From NCBI GenBank assembly GCA_029007575.1, contig JAQXIB010000204.1, positions 1 to 9,422 of the forward strand: a stretch of 9,422 bases of DNA. The letters run 5' to 3'. Below the pieces are notes generated by a model. The model ran no database searches, had not been told where the DNA came from, and was given only the letters and a program-made list of their open reading frames with translations. Within the stretch, counting starts at the first letter, position 1, and each line of letters starts with the position of its first letter. Positions 1 to 6,618 of the stretch are shown here, in pieces. Made by a program: the position numbers and the translations under genes. Source of the DNA: Clostridiales bacterium. Its GTDB lineage: Bacteria > Bacillota > Clostridia > Oscillospirales > Ruminococcaceae.

Positions 1-6
1 GAGCAA

Positions 7-133
7 CGGCAAAGCCGTTTGCGGAGCTGGTTTTCGTCGAAAAGGGGGTATCGGGGGAAAAACGCAGAACAAGGCTTTGCCGCAGTGATTGCGTTTGTCC
101 TTCGAGAGCGTTGTCGACTCTGTCGACACGCTC
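7..133. repeat. cluster of inverted repeats without a gene
   Basis: This stretch holds three inverted repeats. CGGCAAAGCC (7-16) pairs with GGCTTTGCCG (73-82). AAACGCA (60-66) pairs with TGCGTTT (90-96). GAGCGT plus GTCGAC (106-118, one bulged T) pairs with GTCGAC plus ACGCTC (122-133) around a TCT loop. The first two interleave, so they cannot both form as simple nested stems. No convincing reading frame covers the stretch: frames stay open by chance but show no family resemblance. It may be the 3' end and terminator region of a gene left of the window, or a small structured intergenic repeat. Confidence 0.5.
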
Positions 134-163
134 AAAGCGGCAGGAAATACTCCCTGCCGCTTT
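134..163 (-). terminator. hairpin terminator of the minus-strand operon
   Basis: An 11-bp perfect stem, AAAGCGGCAGG (134-144) with CCTGCCGCTTT (153-163), encloses an 8-nt loop. It lies 17 nt beyond the stop codon of the radical SAM gene. Read on the minus strand the GC-rich stem ends in only three T residues, so the U tract is short. The A/T ends on both sides make it potentially bidirectional. Confidence 0.65.
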
Positions 164-180
164 GTTGATTGAGAATATAC

Positions 181-1152
181 TTATCTTTTCCATTCCGCCG
201 CTTTCAGCAGCTGCTCCGTCCGCTCTATCGATGCGCCCCGGCTTTGTTCTGTCTGCAAGTTGCGGTCGCGCGGATTTACGCTGACCTCGGCGTAGATCTG
301 ATTCGCGCCGGACATCAGGCAGAGCTCGTCCGGTTCATGAACGCCCATTGCCCGTTTAGGACGTACGCACAATTCGGTGACTGCACAGATTTTTGCCAAC
401 TCTGCCGCCGATATCTCCCCGCGGGAATATAATTTTGTCCCGGGGACACAGACGCGTTTCATCACTGCCATCACGCCGACCGGATACTCTTTGGCGCGAA
501 AAATCTCATCCGTGATCTCCTCCAGGGTGTGCTCCGGCCCGATCGGCTCAACACAGTAGTAAAGCTCCAGTCCCACCTTGCGTACAGCATCTAAGGTACG
601 GATGCGCTGAGCGGGATCCAGTCGGGTGTCGGTTCCTTCGCCTAAGCGGCGAATATGATATACACCGGTAAAGCCTGCTTGCTTCAGACGCTGTGCGTAG
701 GTATCGTCAAAATCTCCTACGTTGGCGACAAAGCGCATCCTTTCCGGTAGATGTTTCCTGACCGCGGCAGCATAGCGCAGGAACTCCTCTTTGTTATAAT
801 TGGCGGTAGTCATCAGGAACAGGTCGTCCACACCGGCTTTTACTAGTTGATCGGTCATGTTTCCCGCTTCGGATACCGGCAAAACAAAGCTGTTCTCGGG
901 ATCAAAAACATCCTCCGCCAGAGAACAGAATCCGCAATTTGCCGTACAGGGGGAAGCTTCGATCCCGATTTGCGCGAAGATCCGCCCTTCGCCGGCGAAT
1001 CGGAGTCTGGCATCCCGATTGGCAATGCCCAACAACCGGTAGTATTCGCTGCTGCCGTTCTCGATGACAAGCAGTTGCAGCGCATCCTCCCTGTTCAGAG
1101 TGTCTCCGGCTTCCGCTTTGTCCAAAATGGTTTGCAGTCTTTTGGTATTCAT
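181..1152 (-). CDS. BioB-like radical SAM protein
   Basis: This 323-residue protein is of the biotin synthase (BioB/HydE/PylB-like) radical SAM type. The CxxxCxxC motif is C69-T-A-N-C73-G-F-C76, which would ligate the 4Fe-4S cluster that cleaves S-adenosylmethionine. A segment near residues 220-227 (YYCVEPIGPEH) resembles the barrel strand of BioB-like enzymes with its conserved Glu and Gly. The C-terminal part (SGANQIYAEVSVNPRD, about 281-296) matches the GAN-type end of this group. Length is normal for BioB. The start is ATG at 1152, preceded by AAGGA, 14 nt after the CobW stop. It is the last gene of the operon. True biotin synthase is unlikely: no other biotin gene is near and the partners are a UroD-like protein and a CobW GTPase. 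The substrate is unknown; methylation, sulfur insertion or cofactor assembly are all possible. Confidence 0.85.
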   Translation of the reverse strand: MNTKRLQTILDKAEAGDTLNREDALQLLVIENGSSEYYRLLGIANRDARLRFAGEGRIFAQIGIEASPCTANCGFCSLAEDVFDPENSFVLPVSEAGNMTDQLVKAGVDDLFLMTTANYNKEEFLRYAAAVRKHLPERMRFVANVGDFDDTYAQRLKQAGFTGVYHIRRLGEGTDTRLDPAQRIRTLDAVRKVGLELYYCVEPIGPEHTLEEITDEIFRAKEYPVGVMAVMKRVCVPGTKLYSRGEISAAELAKICAVTELCVRPKRAMGVHEPDELCLMSGANQIYAEVSVNPRDRNLQTEQSRGASIERTEQLLKAAEWKR

Positions 1153-1166
1153 ATCTTATCCGTTCC

Positions 1167-2093
1167 TTATATAATTTCAATGATGTGGGTTTGATACCAG
1201 CCGCAAGCCTCTCGAACCGCCTTGCGCACCGGCATACCGGCGCCTGACAGCACATTGAGCCGACCGATCCGTTCGGGTGGGATTGTGAGCTGTTCACATG
1301 GCTTCACCGATACCACATTTCCCACGCAGTCCGCCATCCGCAGTCCCTCGGTAGTGCGGATAAACCCCTTTACCCGAAAGGTATATTCGGCAAACATCTC
1401 GATCAATTTTTGCAGCTCATATGACGTAATGGTCGGAGCAATCACGATCGTCAGCTTTCGCAGGGCCAGATCGGCTGTGAGCGGCATATTTCCCTCCGGA
1501 AGCGCTTTGGCTCTTGCCAGCGCGTCCAATATCTCCGCACTTACTGTGCCGAAAGTCGTCTCGATCACCGGCATATCGGGGCGCTGTCCATGAATCAGGT
1601 TTCGTGTTTGCACCAGCTGTTCCTCACTTGCAAGGTCGGTCTTGTTGATGACAGCGACATCGCTTGAGGCAAGCTGTTTCATACAGGTGCGCGCAGTCGC
1701 ATAAATCTTCGGGAAACGCACCGCGTCCACCAGACAAACCGCCCCTTGATAGTCAATATACGGGAATCGGTCGGTTTGAGAAAACAGCTTGCGCACACCG
1801 GTAGGATCGGACAATCCGGAAGCCTCGACCAGAATCATATCGGAATGAAGCTCTGCCGATTGGCGCAGCACCTTTTCAAACTGATCCAATCGGCAGGAGC
1901 AGAACACCGACCCGCCCGAGATCTCCTCCAGATAGGCTCCTAAATCCGACAGGAGGGCGCCGTCTACGCCCTCCTGACCAAATTCATTGACGATCAACTG
2001 TATGCGCTGTCCGGCAAACAATCGGATAAAATTTTTCAGAAACGTGGTCTTTCCCGCGCCTAGAAAGCCGGTGATTAGATACAGTTTACTCAT
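1167..2093 (-). CDS. CobW/COG0523-family GTPase with atypical Cys motif
   Basis: This 308-residue G3E GTPase is of the CobW/YjiA/ZNG1 metallochaperone family. The Walker A is GFLGAGKTT (9-17), the Walker B-like region is VEASGLSDP (89-97), and the guanine-specificity motif is NKTD (150-153). A CobW C-terminal domain follows from about 210 to 305 (FRVKGFIRTTEG). The family's metal-binding CxCC motif is replaced here: after GG at 60-61 the protein reads S-V-F-C65-S-C67-R, so only a CxC remains and it is shifted. Family members hand Zn2+, Co2+ or other ions to client enzymes; its co-operonic cysteine-rich UroD-like protein is the obvious candidate client (inference). The start is ATG at 2093 with an upstream GAAAGGGCGG, 14 nt after the previous stop. 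The altered motif may mean a different metal or a non-metal role. Confidence 0.88.
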   Translation of the reverse strand: MSKLYLITGFLGAGKTTFLKNFIRLFAGQRIQLIVNEFGQEGVDGALLSDLGAYLEEISGGSVFCSCRLDQFEKVLRQSAELHSDMILVEASGLSDPTGVRKLFSQTDRFPYIDYQGAVCLVDAVRFPKIYATARTCMKQLASSDVAVINKTDLASEEQLVQTRNLIHGQRPDMPVIETTFGTVSAEILDALARAKALPEGNMPLTADLALRKLTIVIAPTITSYELQKLIEMFAEYTFRVKGFIRTTEGLRMADCVGNVVSVKPCEQLTIPPERIGRLNVLSGAGMPVRKAVREACGWYQTHIIEII

Positions 2094-2107
2094 CGTACCG
2101 CCCTTTC

Positions 2108-3487
2108 TTATTTTTTGCAGGCGCCAATGGCTTTTTTGATTTCCTGTTCCAGTTCGGCTTTGGTAGGAATGATGGAGCGGTATTTCAGCTCGCCGTTAAT
2201 ATACATGGATGGCAGGTTGGGCACGCCCATCTTGATACAGCGTGCGACATTCTCTTTATAGATGAACTTGTACTCGACCATGTCGATCTCGTCTCCGAAG
2301 GTTTCTACGGCTTGGTTTGCCGCGTTCATCATGTAACCGCAGGCCGCACATTGCGCAGAGTCTAAGGTAAACACCTCGATGAGCGGTTTTTTGAGATTCG
2401 CATAATCCGGAAGCTCTACGCCGGAGGTGTCTACCGCTTCCGCCTGGTAGTTTTTCACCATTTCACGAACCGCGTCTGTTTCAATGGCGGCCTGTGCTAC
2501 GCCGATGCAGTTCTCGACCGGCACGTCATAGGGCATATCGCAGCCGGGGGCAAGGATAAAGTTCTTCTTGATCTTGACCGAATCCAGCAGATCGACCGCA
2601 AACTTCATGTTGTCCTGCTGATTGCCGAGCAGCATAATTGAGGTAAGCGGGATGTTTCCGCCGATGACAACGTTATACTTATCGGAGATTTCCTTGGCGG
2701 CAAGCAGATTGACGTTCTCGTCAACCGAAATGGAGTCCGGACCCGTCTGGCACATCGCCTCGATATTTCGGGTGGCGTCGCCGCAGACAAAGAAAGAAGA
2801 GAAAGCGCCTTTGCTGCGGATATAGTTGAATAATTCGGTGTACGGCTCTGTCATAAACTGCTCGAAGTGGGCGGTTGAAATCTGGGAGATCAACGGGTCA
2901 ACGATGGCGATCACGTCCATGCCGGCCTCAGTGTAATAATCAACCATCCGCATGCAGACCCGTTTGCAGAATCCAAACAGGCTTTTGACTTCGTCCTCGA
3001 AGTCAAACATATCGGTAAACAGATTGTTGCCGCGGAGATGGGATGCCAAAGTAAACGGCCCGCAGATCAACCCATACAGCGCTGTGGTCTCGCCGACCGC
3101 CTTTTTCATGCGCTTCATGACGTCAAGCACAAAAGGAATGCGGCCGGATTCCTTGGTGGGGATGGTGCAGTTACAGGGTGTGACAGGCGGCTCTTCATCG
3201 CTGCCGTCCAGCGGATGGCTGGAAACCGACGGCGGGCAGTCTTTTGCCCAAGTCAGATCGCATCCCAGGCATTCCGCCTCGATCTGCAAATCGAAAATGA
3301 CCGGTTGCCCGTCCGGCTTATATAGGCGGTTGACCTCCATCAGGGACTCGAACGCCTTATCAGCGTCGGTCAGCATTTCGGTGGCAAGATAGCCTTTCAG
3401 TTTCCCCGCATGTACGCCTGCGAAAGGAACCCAAGGAGCGCGTTCGGTTTCTTCATGGCGTAAAGTACGAAATAACAGTTCTTTCAT
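2108..3487 (-). CDS. UroD/MtaA-type methyltransferase-like protein fused to thioredoxin-like domain
   Basis: This 459-residue two-domain protein opens the operon. Residues 1 to about 345 form a UroD-fold barrel nearest to corrinoid methyltransferases of the MtaA/MtbA/CmuA group: VCGD at 234-237, DSISVDENV at 251-259, GGNIP at 276-280 and LAPGCDMPYDVPVENC at 312-327 match that layout. In those enzymes zinc is held by HxC plus a distal Cys. Here C235 and C316 are kept, but the His position is F233. Residues about 365-459 form a thioredoxin-like domain with C380-A-A-C383 and a probable cis-Pro in NLPSMYINGE (P426). The protein has 16 cysteines, including C73xxC76 and C105xC107. The start is ATG at 3487, with AGGAGGA at 3495-3501. 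It is unlikely to be heme-pathway UroD. Methyl transfer with redox coupling through the CxxC is inference; no corrinoid protein gene is in view. Confidence 0.82.
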   Translation of the reverse strand: MKELLFRTLRHEETERAPWVPFAGVHAGKLKGYLATEMLTDADKAFESLMEVNRLYKPDGQPVIFDLQIEAECLGCDLTWAKDCPPSVSSHPLDGSDEEPPVTPCNCTIPTKESGRIPFVLDVMKRMKKAVGETTALYGLICGPFTLASHLRGNNLFTDMFDFEDEVKSLFGFCKRVCMRMVDYYTEAGMDVIAIVDPLISQISTAHFEQFMTEPYTELFNYIRSKGAFSSFFVCGDATRNIEAMCQTGPDSISVDENVNLLAAKEISDKYNVVIGGNIPLTSIMLLGNQQDNMKFAVDLLDSVKIKKNFILAPGCDMPYDVPVENCIGVAQAAIETDAVREMVKNYQAEAVDTSGVELPDYANLKKPLIEVFTLDSAQCAACGYMMNAANQAVETFGDEIDMVEYKFIYKENVARCIKMGVPNLPSMYINGELKYRSIIPTKAELEQEIKKAIGACKK

Positions 3488-3553
3488 GGTGTATTCCTCC
3501 TAATTCGGTTGTTACAGTACAATAGATGTGTTTTTTATCAGCAAGCTGTCTTT

Positions 3554-3585
3554 ACAAAAAAAGGTTGGCTTGTCTGTTTTTTTGT
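3554..3585 (-). promoter_or_regulatory. A/T hairpin in leader of the minus-strand operon
   Basis: A 9-bp perfect inverted repeat, ACAAAAAAA (3554-3562) with TTTTTTTGT (3577-3585), has a 14-nt loop. It would lie near the 5' end of the operon mRNA if transcription starts near 3594. An all-A/T stem has limited stability; it may act in mRNA stability or be a chance feature. Confidence 0.35.
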
Positions 3586-3600
3586 TCACTCTTTAGTGGT

Positions 3601-3609
3601 AGTATAGCA
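3601..3609 (-). promoter_or_regulatory. candidate extended -10 promoter of the three-gene operon
   Basis: Reading the minus strand, TGC is followed by TATACT (3606 down to 3601), an extended -10 element. No good -35 hexamer sits 16-18 nt upstream; the extended TGn motif may compensate. This would give a leader of about 107 nt before the ATG at 3487. A weaker alternative is TTGCTG with TGTACT 17 nt on, closer to the gene. Confidence 0.35.
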
Positions 3610-3702
3610 TATTTTTATTTTCCACTATTGTACTATGCTTATAATTTTGGTAATATTTTCAGCAACTTGCGGCCCCTGGGCAGAAATCCCAAAACAGAAA
3701 AA

Positions 3703-3730
3703 GCCCGAAAGCTCTTGCGAAACTTCGGGC
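3703..3730 (-). terminator. intrinsic terminator downstream of small membrane protein gene
   Basis: On the minus strand GCCCGAA and TTCGGGC form a 7-bp GC-rich stem around a 14-nt loop, followed directly by TTTTTCTGTTTT. This is a typical intrinsic terminator for the gene ending at 3868. It would shield the three-gene operon from read-through. The stretch 3731-3867 between the two shows no gene. Confidence 0.75.
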
Positions 3731-3867
3731 AAAAAAGGGGTAGATCGATTTTTTCAATCTGCTGAGTTGCAGGACTGATTCAGTTGTGCAGCAAATGAAA
3801 ATTGCTGATCACATCGGGAAAAAGAAATTGTTTTGAGCATCTTTCCTTTATGACTGTTACCAACCGT

Positions 3868-4362
3868 TTAGACACCATATGCAGCTTGAATACTCAAATA
3901 TACAAGCAGGATAGAGATCATCCATGCAAGCATATCTATTACGACACTGCAGTATTTTCCGGTTCCTTTTCTTTTGGCCCATAAGACAAACGGCGTTCCG
4001 AATTCCGCTTGATAGCTTTTATAGGCAGCTAAAATGGTGGATGGAATTTCAATGAGGCATACGATGATTGACAATGCAATAATCGGAATTTTCAGAAAAT
4101 CGAGACAGCCCAAAAGAATAGCTATGATGGAATACAATATTATGGAAAAGAAAAAAAGAATATTCCAATAAAACAGTATTCCGATCGAGTGTTCACGATG
4201 TATTTGCAGATAAAACCAATTATTCATGAAGCCTTTTCTGCTTTTACGGATATAGGTTTTACTGACTTTGGATATTCTGAGATAATCATATATACTGCTG
4301 CGAAATACGGCATACAGAAACCAGCCGTACAATGCGAAAATCAGATTCAGAAAATAAAACAC
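3868..4362 (-). CDS. small integral membrane protein, unknown function
   Basis: This 164-residue hydrophobic protein is not recognised as any named family. About four membrane segments are visible: residues 2-20, 60-86, 92-114 and 138-162. A basic stretch (29-45, rich in Lys/Arg) follows the first segment and another (128-136, AKRKGTGK) precedes the last. The start is GTG at 4362, placed by GGTGGTGA ending about 5 nt upstream. A TATAAT on the minus strand near 4420, with a poor -35, could be its promoter. It is a single gene with its own terminator at 3703-3730, and is visibly more AT-rich than the genes either side. Real gene status is supported by the start signals, the coherent membrane topology and the terminator; function cannot be inferred. 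Confidence 0.65.
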   Translation of the reverse strand: MFYFLNLIFALYGWFLYAVFRSSIYDYLRISKVSKTYIRKSRKGFMNNWFYLQIHREHSIGILFYWNILFFFSIILYSIIAILLGCLDFLKIPIIALSIIVCLIEIPSTILAAYKSYQAEFGTPFVLWAKRKGTGKYCSVVIDMLAWMISILLVYLSIQAAYGV

Positions 4363-4441
4363 TTTTTCACCACCGGTTTGGTTTTAACGCGTTGGCCAAA
4401 GGGCACAATGCCGCATTATAAATACGTCTTCCTTTCATCTT

Positions 4442-4737
4442 TATGATGATTGGCTAAACATTTTTTAAAAATCCGATTGTTATTAAAAACAAGGGCATCT
4501 TTCGAGCAACGGGAAATAAATCTGAAACGCGTCCAATTTGGGTGTCCGATCTTCTTTCGCGTTCATTTTTTTACATATTCTTCTCTGGTTTATGCTTTCC
4601 TCCAACTTTTGATCGGTCACCTTCAAACAACCAAATTATAACATACAAATCTGAAAAAATCCATTGCCTGTTCCTTGATCGGAGCAGATGGCTTGTAGGT
4701 GTTACAATGGCCAAAGGGATTTTGTTGTCGAAATATC
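4442..4737. other. AT-rich intergenic stretch with no supported gene
   Basis: Several short frames of about 60-80 codons cross this stretch on both strands, but none has a ribosome binding site, family resemblance or balanced composition. A weak imperfect repeat, TGAAACGCG (4523-4531) with CGCGTTCA (4558-4565) followed by seven T, looks terminator-like on the plus strand but has no upstream gene to serve. The 11-mer TGGCCAAAGGG occurs here (near 4708) and also near 4394. Confidence 0.5.
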
Positions 4738-4766
4738 TTGACATTTTATTCATAAAAGAATATAAT
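4738..4766 (+). promoter_or_regulatory. consensus sigma-A promoter of the permease gene
   Basis: TTGACA (4738-4743) and TATAAT (4761-4766) are separated by exactly 17 nt, a perfect match to the vegetative consensus. The predicted start is near 4773, about 283 nt before the permease ATG. Such a strong promoter followed by a long leader fits control after initiation. Confidence 0.85.
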
Positions 4767-4803
4767 ATTGCTCAAATGAAGTTTTAAGCAAGTGCTGTGA
4801 CGC

Positions 4804-4876
4804 TGGCAAGTTTCAATCATAGATACACATTCTCTGTGTGTTTTTGTCGTCTTGCCATCATGCAAGATTTTTTTTT
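4804..4876 (+). promoter_or_regulatory. candidate attenuator or riboswitch in permease leader
   Basis: Two folds compete for one segment. TGGCAAG (4804-4810) can pair with CTTGCCA (4851-4857), a perfect 7-bp closing helix around a 40-nt insert that itself holds a hairpin, ACACA (4825-4829) with TGTGT (4835-4839). Alternatively TCTTGC (4850-4855) pairs with GCAAGA (4862-4867), followed by nine T (4868-4876), which is an intrinsic terminator. If the closing helix forms, the terminator cannot. This is the arrangement of a transcriptional switch, in which stabilising the upstream fold turns the permease on. The sequence does not show the conserved loops of the purine riboswitch. The ligand or binding protein is unknown. 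Confidence 0.5.
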
Positions 4877-5025
4877 GCTTTTTATTCGAGTTCCCTTTCC
4901 CAATATCATCGCTTTGAAAGGAAATTTGCGAAAAATGCGCCGCGTTCTCTTCAGATTCCAGTCATGCGTTTTTCGATGACGGCAATTCCGAAATTTTGGA
5001 CCGCACTTTGCTTACCCAAAACCGT

Positions 5026-5050
5026 ACAAAAGCTCAGAAAGGAAGGGTTA
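5026..5050 (+). promoter_or_regulatory. permease ribosome binding region, shared leader segment
   Basis: ACAAAAGCTCAGAAAGGA (5026-5043) is followed by AGGG and GTTATAAAA before the ATG at 5056. It is identical over 18 nt to the segment at 8678-8695 before the oxidoreductase gene. AAAGGA/AGGG serves as the Shine-Dalgarno sequence, which places the start at 5056 and not at an upstream in-frame ATG at 4996. Confidence 0.7.
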
Positions 5051-5055
5051 TAAAA

Positions 5056-6537
5056 ATGAAAAAACGAACTTCAAACCAGATGATTGGCTATTTGCCAGAC
5101 GAAACCCCAAGCTTTTGGAAGCTGCTGCTGTATGCGATACAGCAGGTGATCGTCATGTTCCCGGCAACGATCACAGTCGCATTGATCACCGGCTTTCAGG
5201 TGTCTACGACCATCTTTGCCAGCGGACTTGCCACCCTTTGCTTTATCCTGATCACCGGCAGAAAAATTCCGCTCTATTACGGCTCCAGCTTTGCATACCT
5301 TACGGCGATCGCCAGCATGTGCGCCGCAAAAGGTTATGCGATGACAGACGGAATCCTGCCGCAGATCGCTATTCGAGAGGCTCAATTCGGCATCATCATG
5401 TCGGGCTTTGTTTCGATCGCTGCCGGCTTGATCGTCAAGTATGCGGGCTCTAAGGCAGTTGAAAAGCTCCTCCCCGCCAGCATTACCGGCTCGGTTGCCA
5501 TGATTATCGGCTTGACGCTCGCAGGAAATGCTCTGGGCGACGCCATCCCGCAGTTATCCGAGGGCGCAACCGCTCATTCCGCTGAACAGGGTTGGTGGAT
5601 CGTTATTGCTTTGGTCACTCTGCTTTCTACCGTGATCTACTCCCGTTACCTGAAAGGTCTTCTCGGTCAGCTACCGCTGCTTTTGGGTGCGCTTACCGGC
5701 TGCGCAGTCGCGGCTGTCCTCTATTTCGCAGCCGATGTCAATCTGTTCCGTCAAGTTCCTGCGTCGGCATTGGAAGCTTCGGTATGGAAGCTGGGCGACG
5801 GTTCGATCTTTGCACTGCCGGCATTCTCTTTGCCTAAGTTTTCCATTGAGGCATTAGTTGCGATCATGCCGATCGCCATCGCAACCATCCCGGAATCTAC
5901 CGCACACATTTATCAGCTTGATATTTATGTCAACGATGTTGCAAAGAAAAAAGGCAAGGGCAAAGTCAACATGGCTTCCCTGCTGCACAAGAATTTGATC
6001 GGCGATGGTCTTTGCGATATGATCTCCGGCGTGATCGGCGGACCTGCCGGCACCAACTACGGCGAAAATATCAGCACCATGGCGATCACAAAAGTGTTCT
6101 CTGTACCGGTTCTGATTGCCGCGGCGATCATCGCAATGATCGTTTCCTGCTTTACACCGTTGATTAAAGTGATCTATGGTATTCCGCTGGCGGTTATCGG
6201 CGGATTGGAGATTTATCTGTTCGGCGCCATTGCCGCGCAGGGTATCGCAATCATGATAGACAAAAAAGTCGATATGTTTGATTCGAAGAACATCGCGGTT
6301 ATTGCTTCGATCATGGTGATCGGTATCGGCGGACAATATGCGTTCGGCGGAAACATTCCGTTCTTTGGCATTCAAATCCCCTGCATTGCGGGCGCTGCTA
6401 TTTTCGGCATCGTACTCAACCTGATCCTTTCGATCGGTTCCAAGAAAAAAGCCGATGAAGAAACGGAAGCAGCCGATGCGAACGAAACCGTGGCAGAGGA
6501 AGTTGCGGTGGAAGCCGGCACTGATATAGCACAATAA
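5056..6537 (+). CDS. NCS2-family nucleobase (uracil/xanthine-type) permease
   Basis: This 493-residue multi-pass membrane protein is a nucleobase:cation symporter of the NCS2/NAT family (UraA, XanQ, UapA relatives). Recognisable landmarks are the TM1 region (QQVIVMFPATITVALITG, 29-46), the TM3 region (YYGSSFAYLTA, 74-84), TM8 with E280 in ATIPESTAH, TM9 with D317, and the TM10 signature GGPAGTNYGENIS (328-340, E337). The substrate-binding acidic residues are kept, but the usual TM1 His (QH in UraA/XanQ) is Gln30. The C-terminus (about 463-493) is a charged Ala/Glu-rich tail beyond the last helix. The gene has its own promoter, a long structured leader and a strong terminator, so it is monocistronic. 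No purine or pyrimidine enzyme is adjacent, so the substrate cannot be fixed from context. The TM1 change and the unusual TM8 context suggest a divergent subgroup. Confidence 0.88.
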   Translation: MKKRTSNQMIGYLPDETPSFWKLLLYAIQQVIVMFPATITVALITGFQVSTTIFASGLATLCFILITGRKIPLYYGSSFAYLTAIASMCAAKGYAMTDGILPQIAIREAQFGIIMSGFVSIAAGLIVKYAGSKAVEKLLPASITGSVAMIIGLTLAGNALGDAIPQLSEGATAHSAEQGWWIVIALVTLLSTVIYSRYLKGLLGQLPLLLGALTGCAVAAVLYFAADVNLFRQVPASALEASVWKLGDGSIFALPAFSLPKFSIEALVAIMPIAIATIPESTAHIYQLDIYVNDVAKKKGKGKVNMASLLHKNLIGDGLCDMISGVIGGPAGTNYGENISTMAITKVFSVPVLIAAAIIAMIVSCFTPLIKVIYGIPLAVIGGLEIYLFGAIAAQGIAIMIDKKVDMFDSKNIAVIASIMVIGIGGQYAFGGNIPFFGIQIPCIAGAAIFGIVLNLILSIGSKKKADEETEAADANETVAEEVAVEAGTDIAQ

Positions 6538-6576
6538 GAGCAAAACGGACAAGCTCTTCTTGCCCAAAATAAACGC

Positions 6577-6614
6577 ACACGGGGTCTGCGAAAAATCGCA
6601 GACCCCGTGTTTTT
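6577..6614 (+). terminator. strong intrinsic terminator after the permease
   Basis: A 14-bp perfect stem (6577-6590 with 6597-6610), GC-rich in the middle (CGGGGTCTGCG), has a 6-nt AAAAAT loop and ends in TTTTT (6610-6614). It lies 39 nt after the permease stop. It also sits just beyond the end of the convergent gene at 6636 and may block read-through from that side too. Confidence 0.92.
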
Positions 6615-6618
6615 ATCT

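Noticed and set aside
181..1152. Calling the radical SAM gene bioB
   Set aside because: The cluster motif and fold fit the wider BioB/HydE/PylB group, but there is no biotin gene nearby and the operon partners point elsewhere.
902..1297. 131-codon minus-strand frame spanning the radical SAM and CobW junction
   Set aside because: It overlaps both recognised genes in another frame and shows no domain of its own.
3488..3700. Cobalamin riboswitch upstream of the UroD-type methyltransferase operon
   Set aside because: No B12-box-like sequence is visible and the leader is only about 100 nt, too short for that aptamer class.
4523..4572. Terminator-like hairpin followed by seven T on the plus strand
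   Set aside because: The stem needs a bulge, the loop is 26 nt and there is no plus-strand gene upstream for it to terminate.
4394..4719. Direct repeat of TGGCCAAAGGG (near 4394 and 4708)
   Set aside because: An isolated 11-mer pair with no shared flanks or consistent position relative to genes; chance is a sufficient explanation.
4450..4979. Several 60-80 codon open frames on both strands
   Set aside because: None has a ribosome binding site, promoter-to-start logic or family resemblance, and they overlap the strong permease promoter and leader structures.
4773..5055. Purine or other known riboswitch before the nucleobase permease
   Set aside because: The core loops of the purine aptamer (TATA, GATATGG, TTTCTACC and CCGTAAA-like blocks) are not present. 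I therefore report only an unassigned switch-like structure.
5854..6567. 237-codon open frame antisense to the permease
   Set aside because: It is the shadow of a well-supported NCS2 permease; its composition (many Asp, Arg, His and Cys) is typical of an antisense frame.
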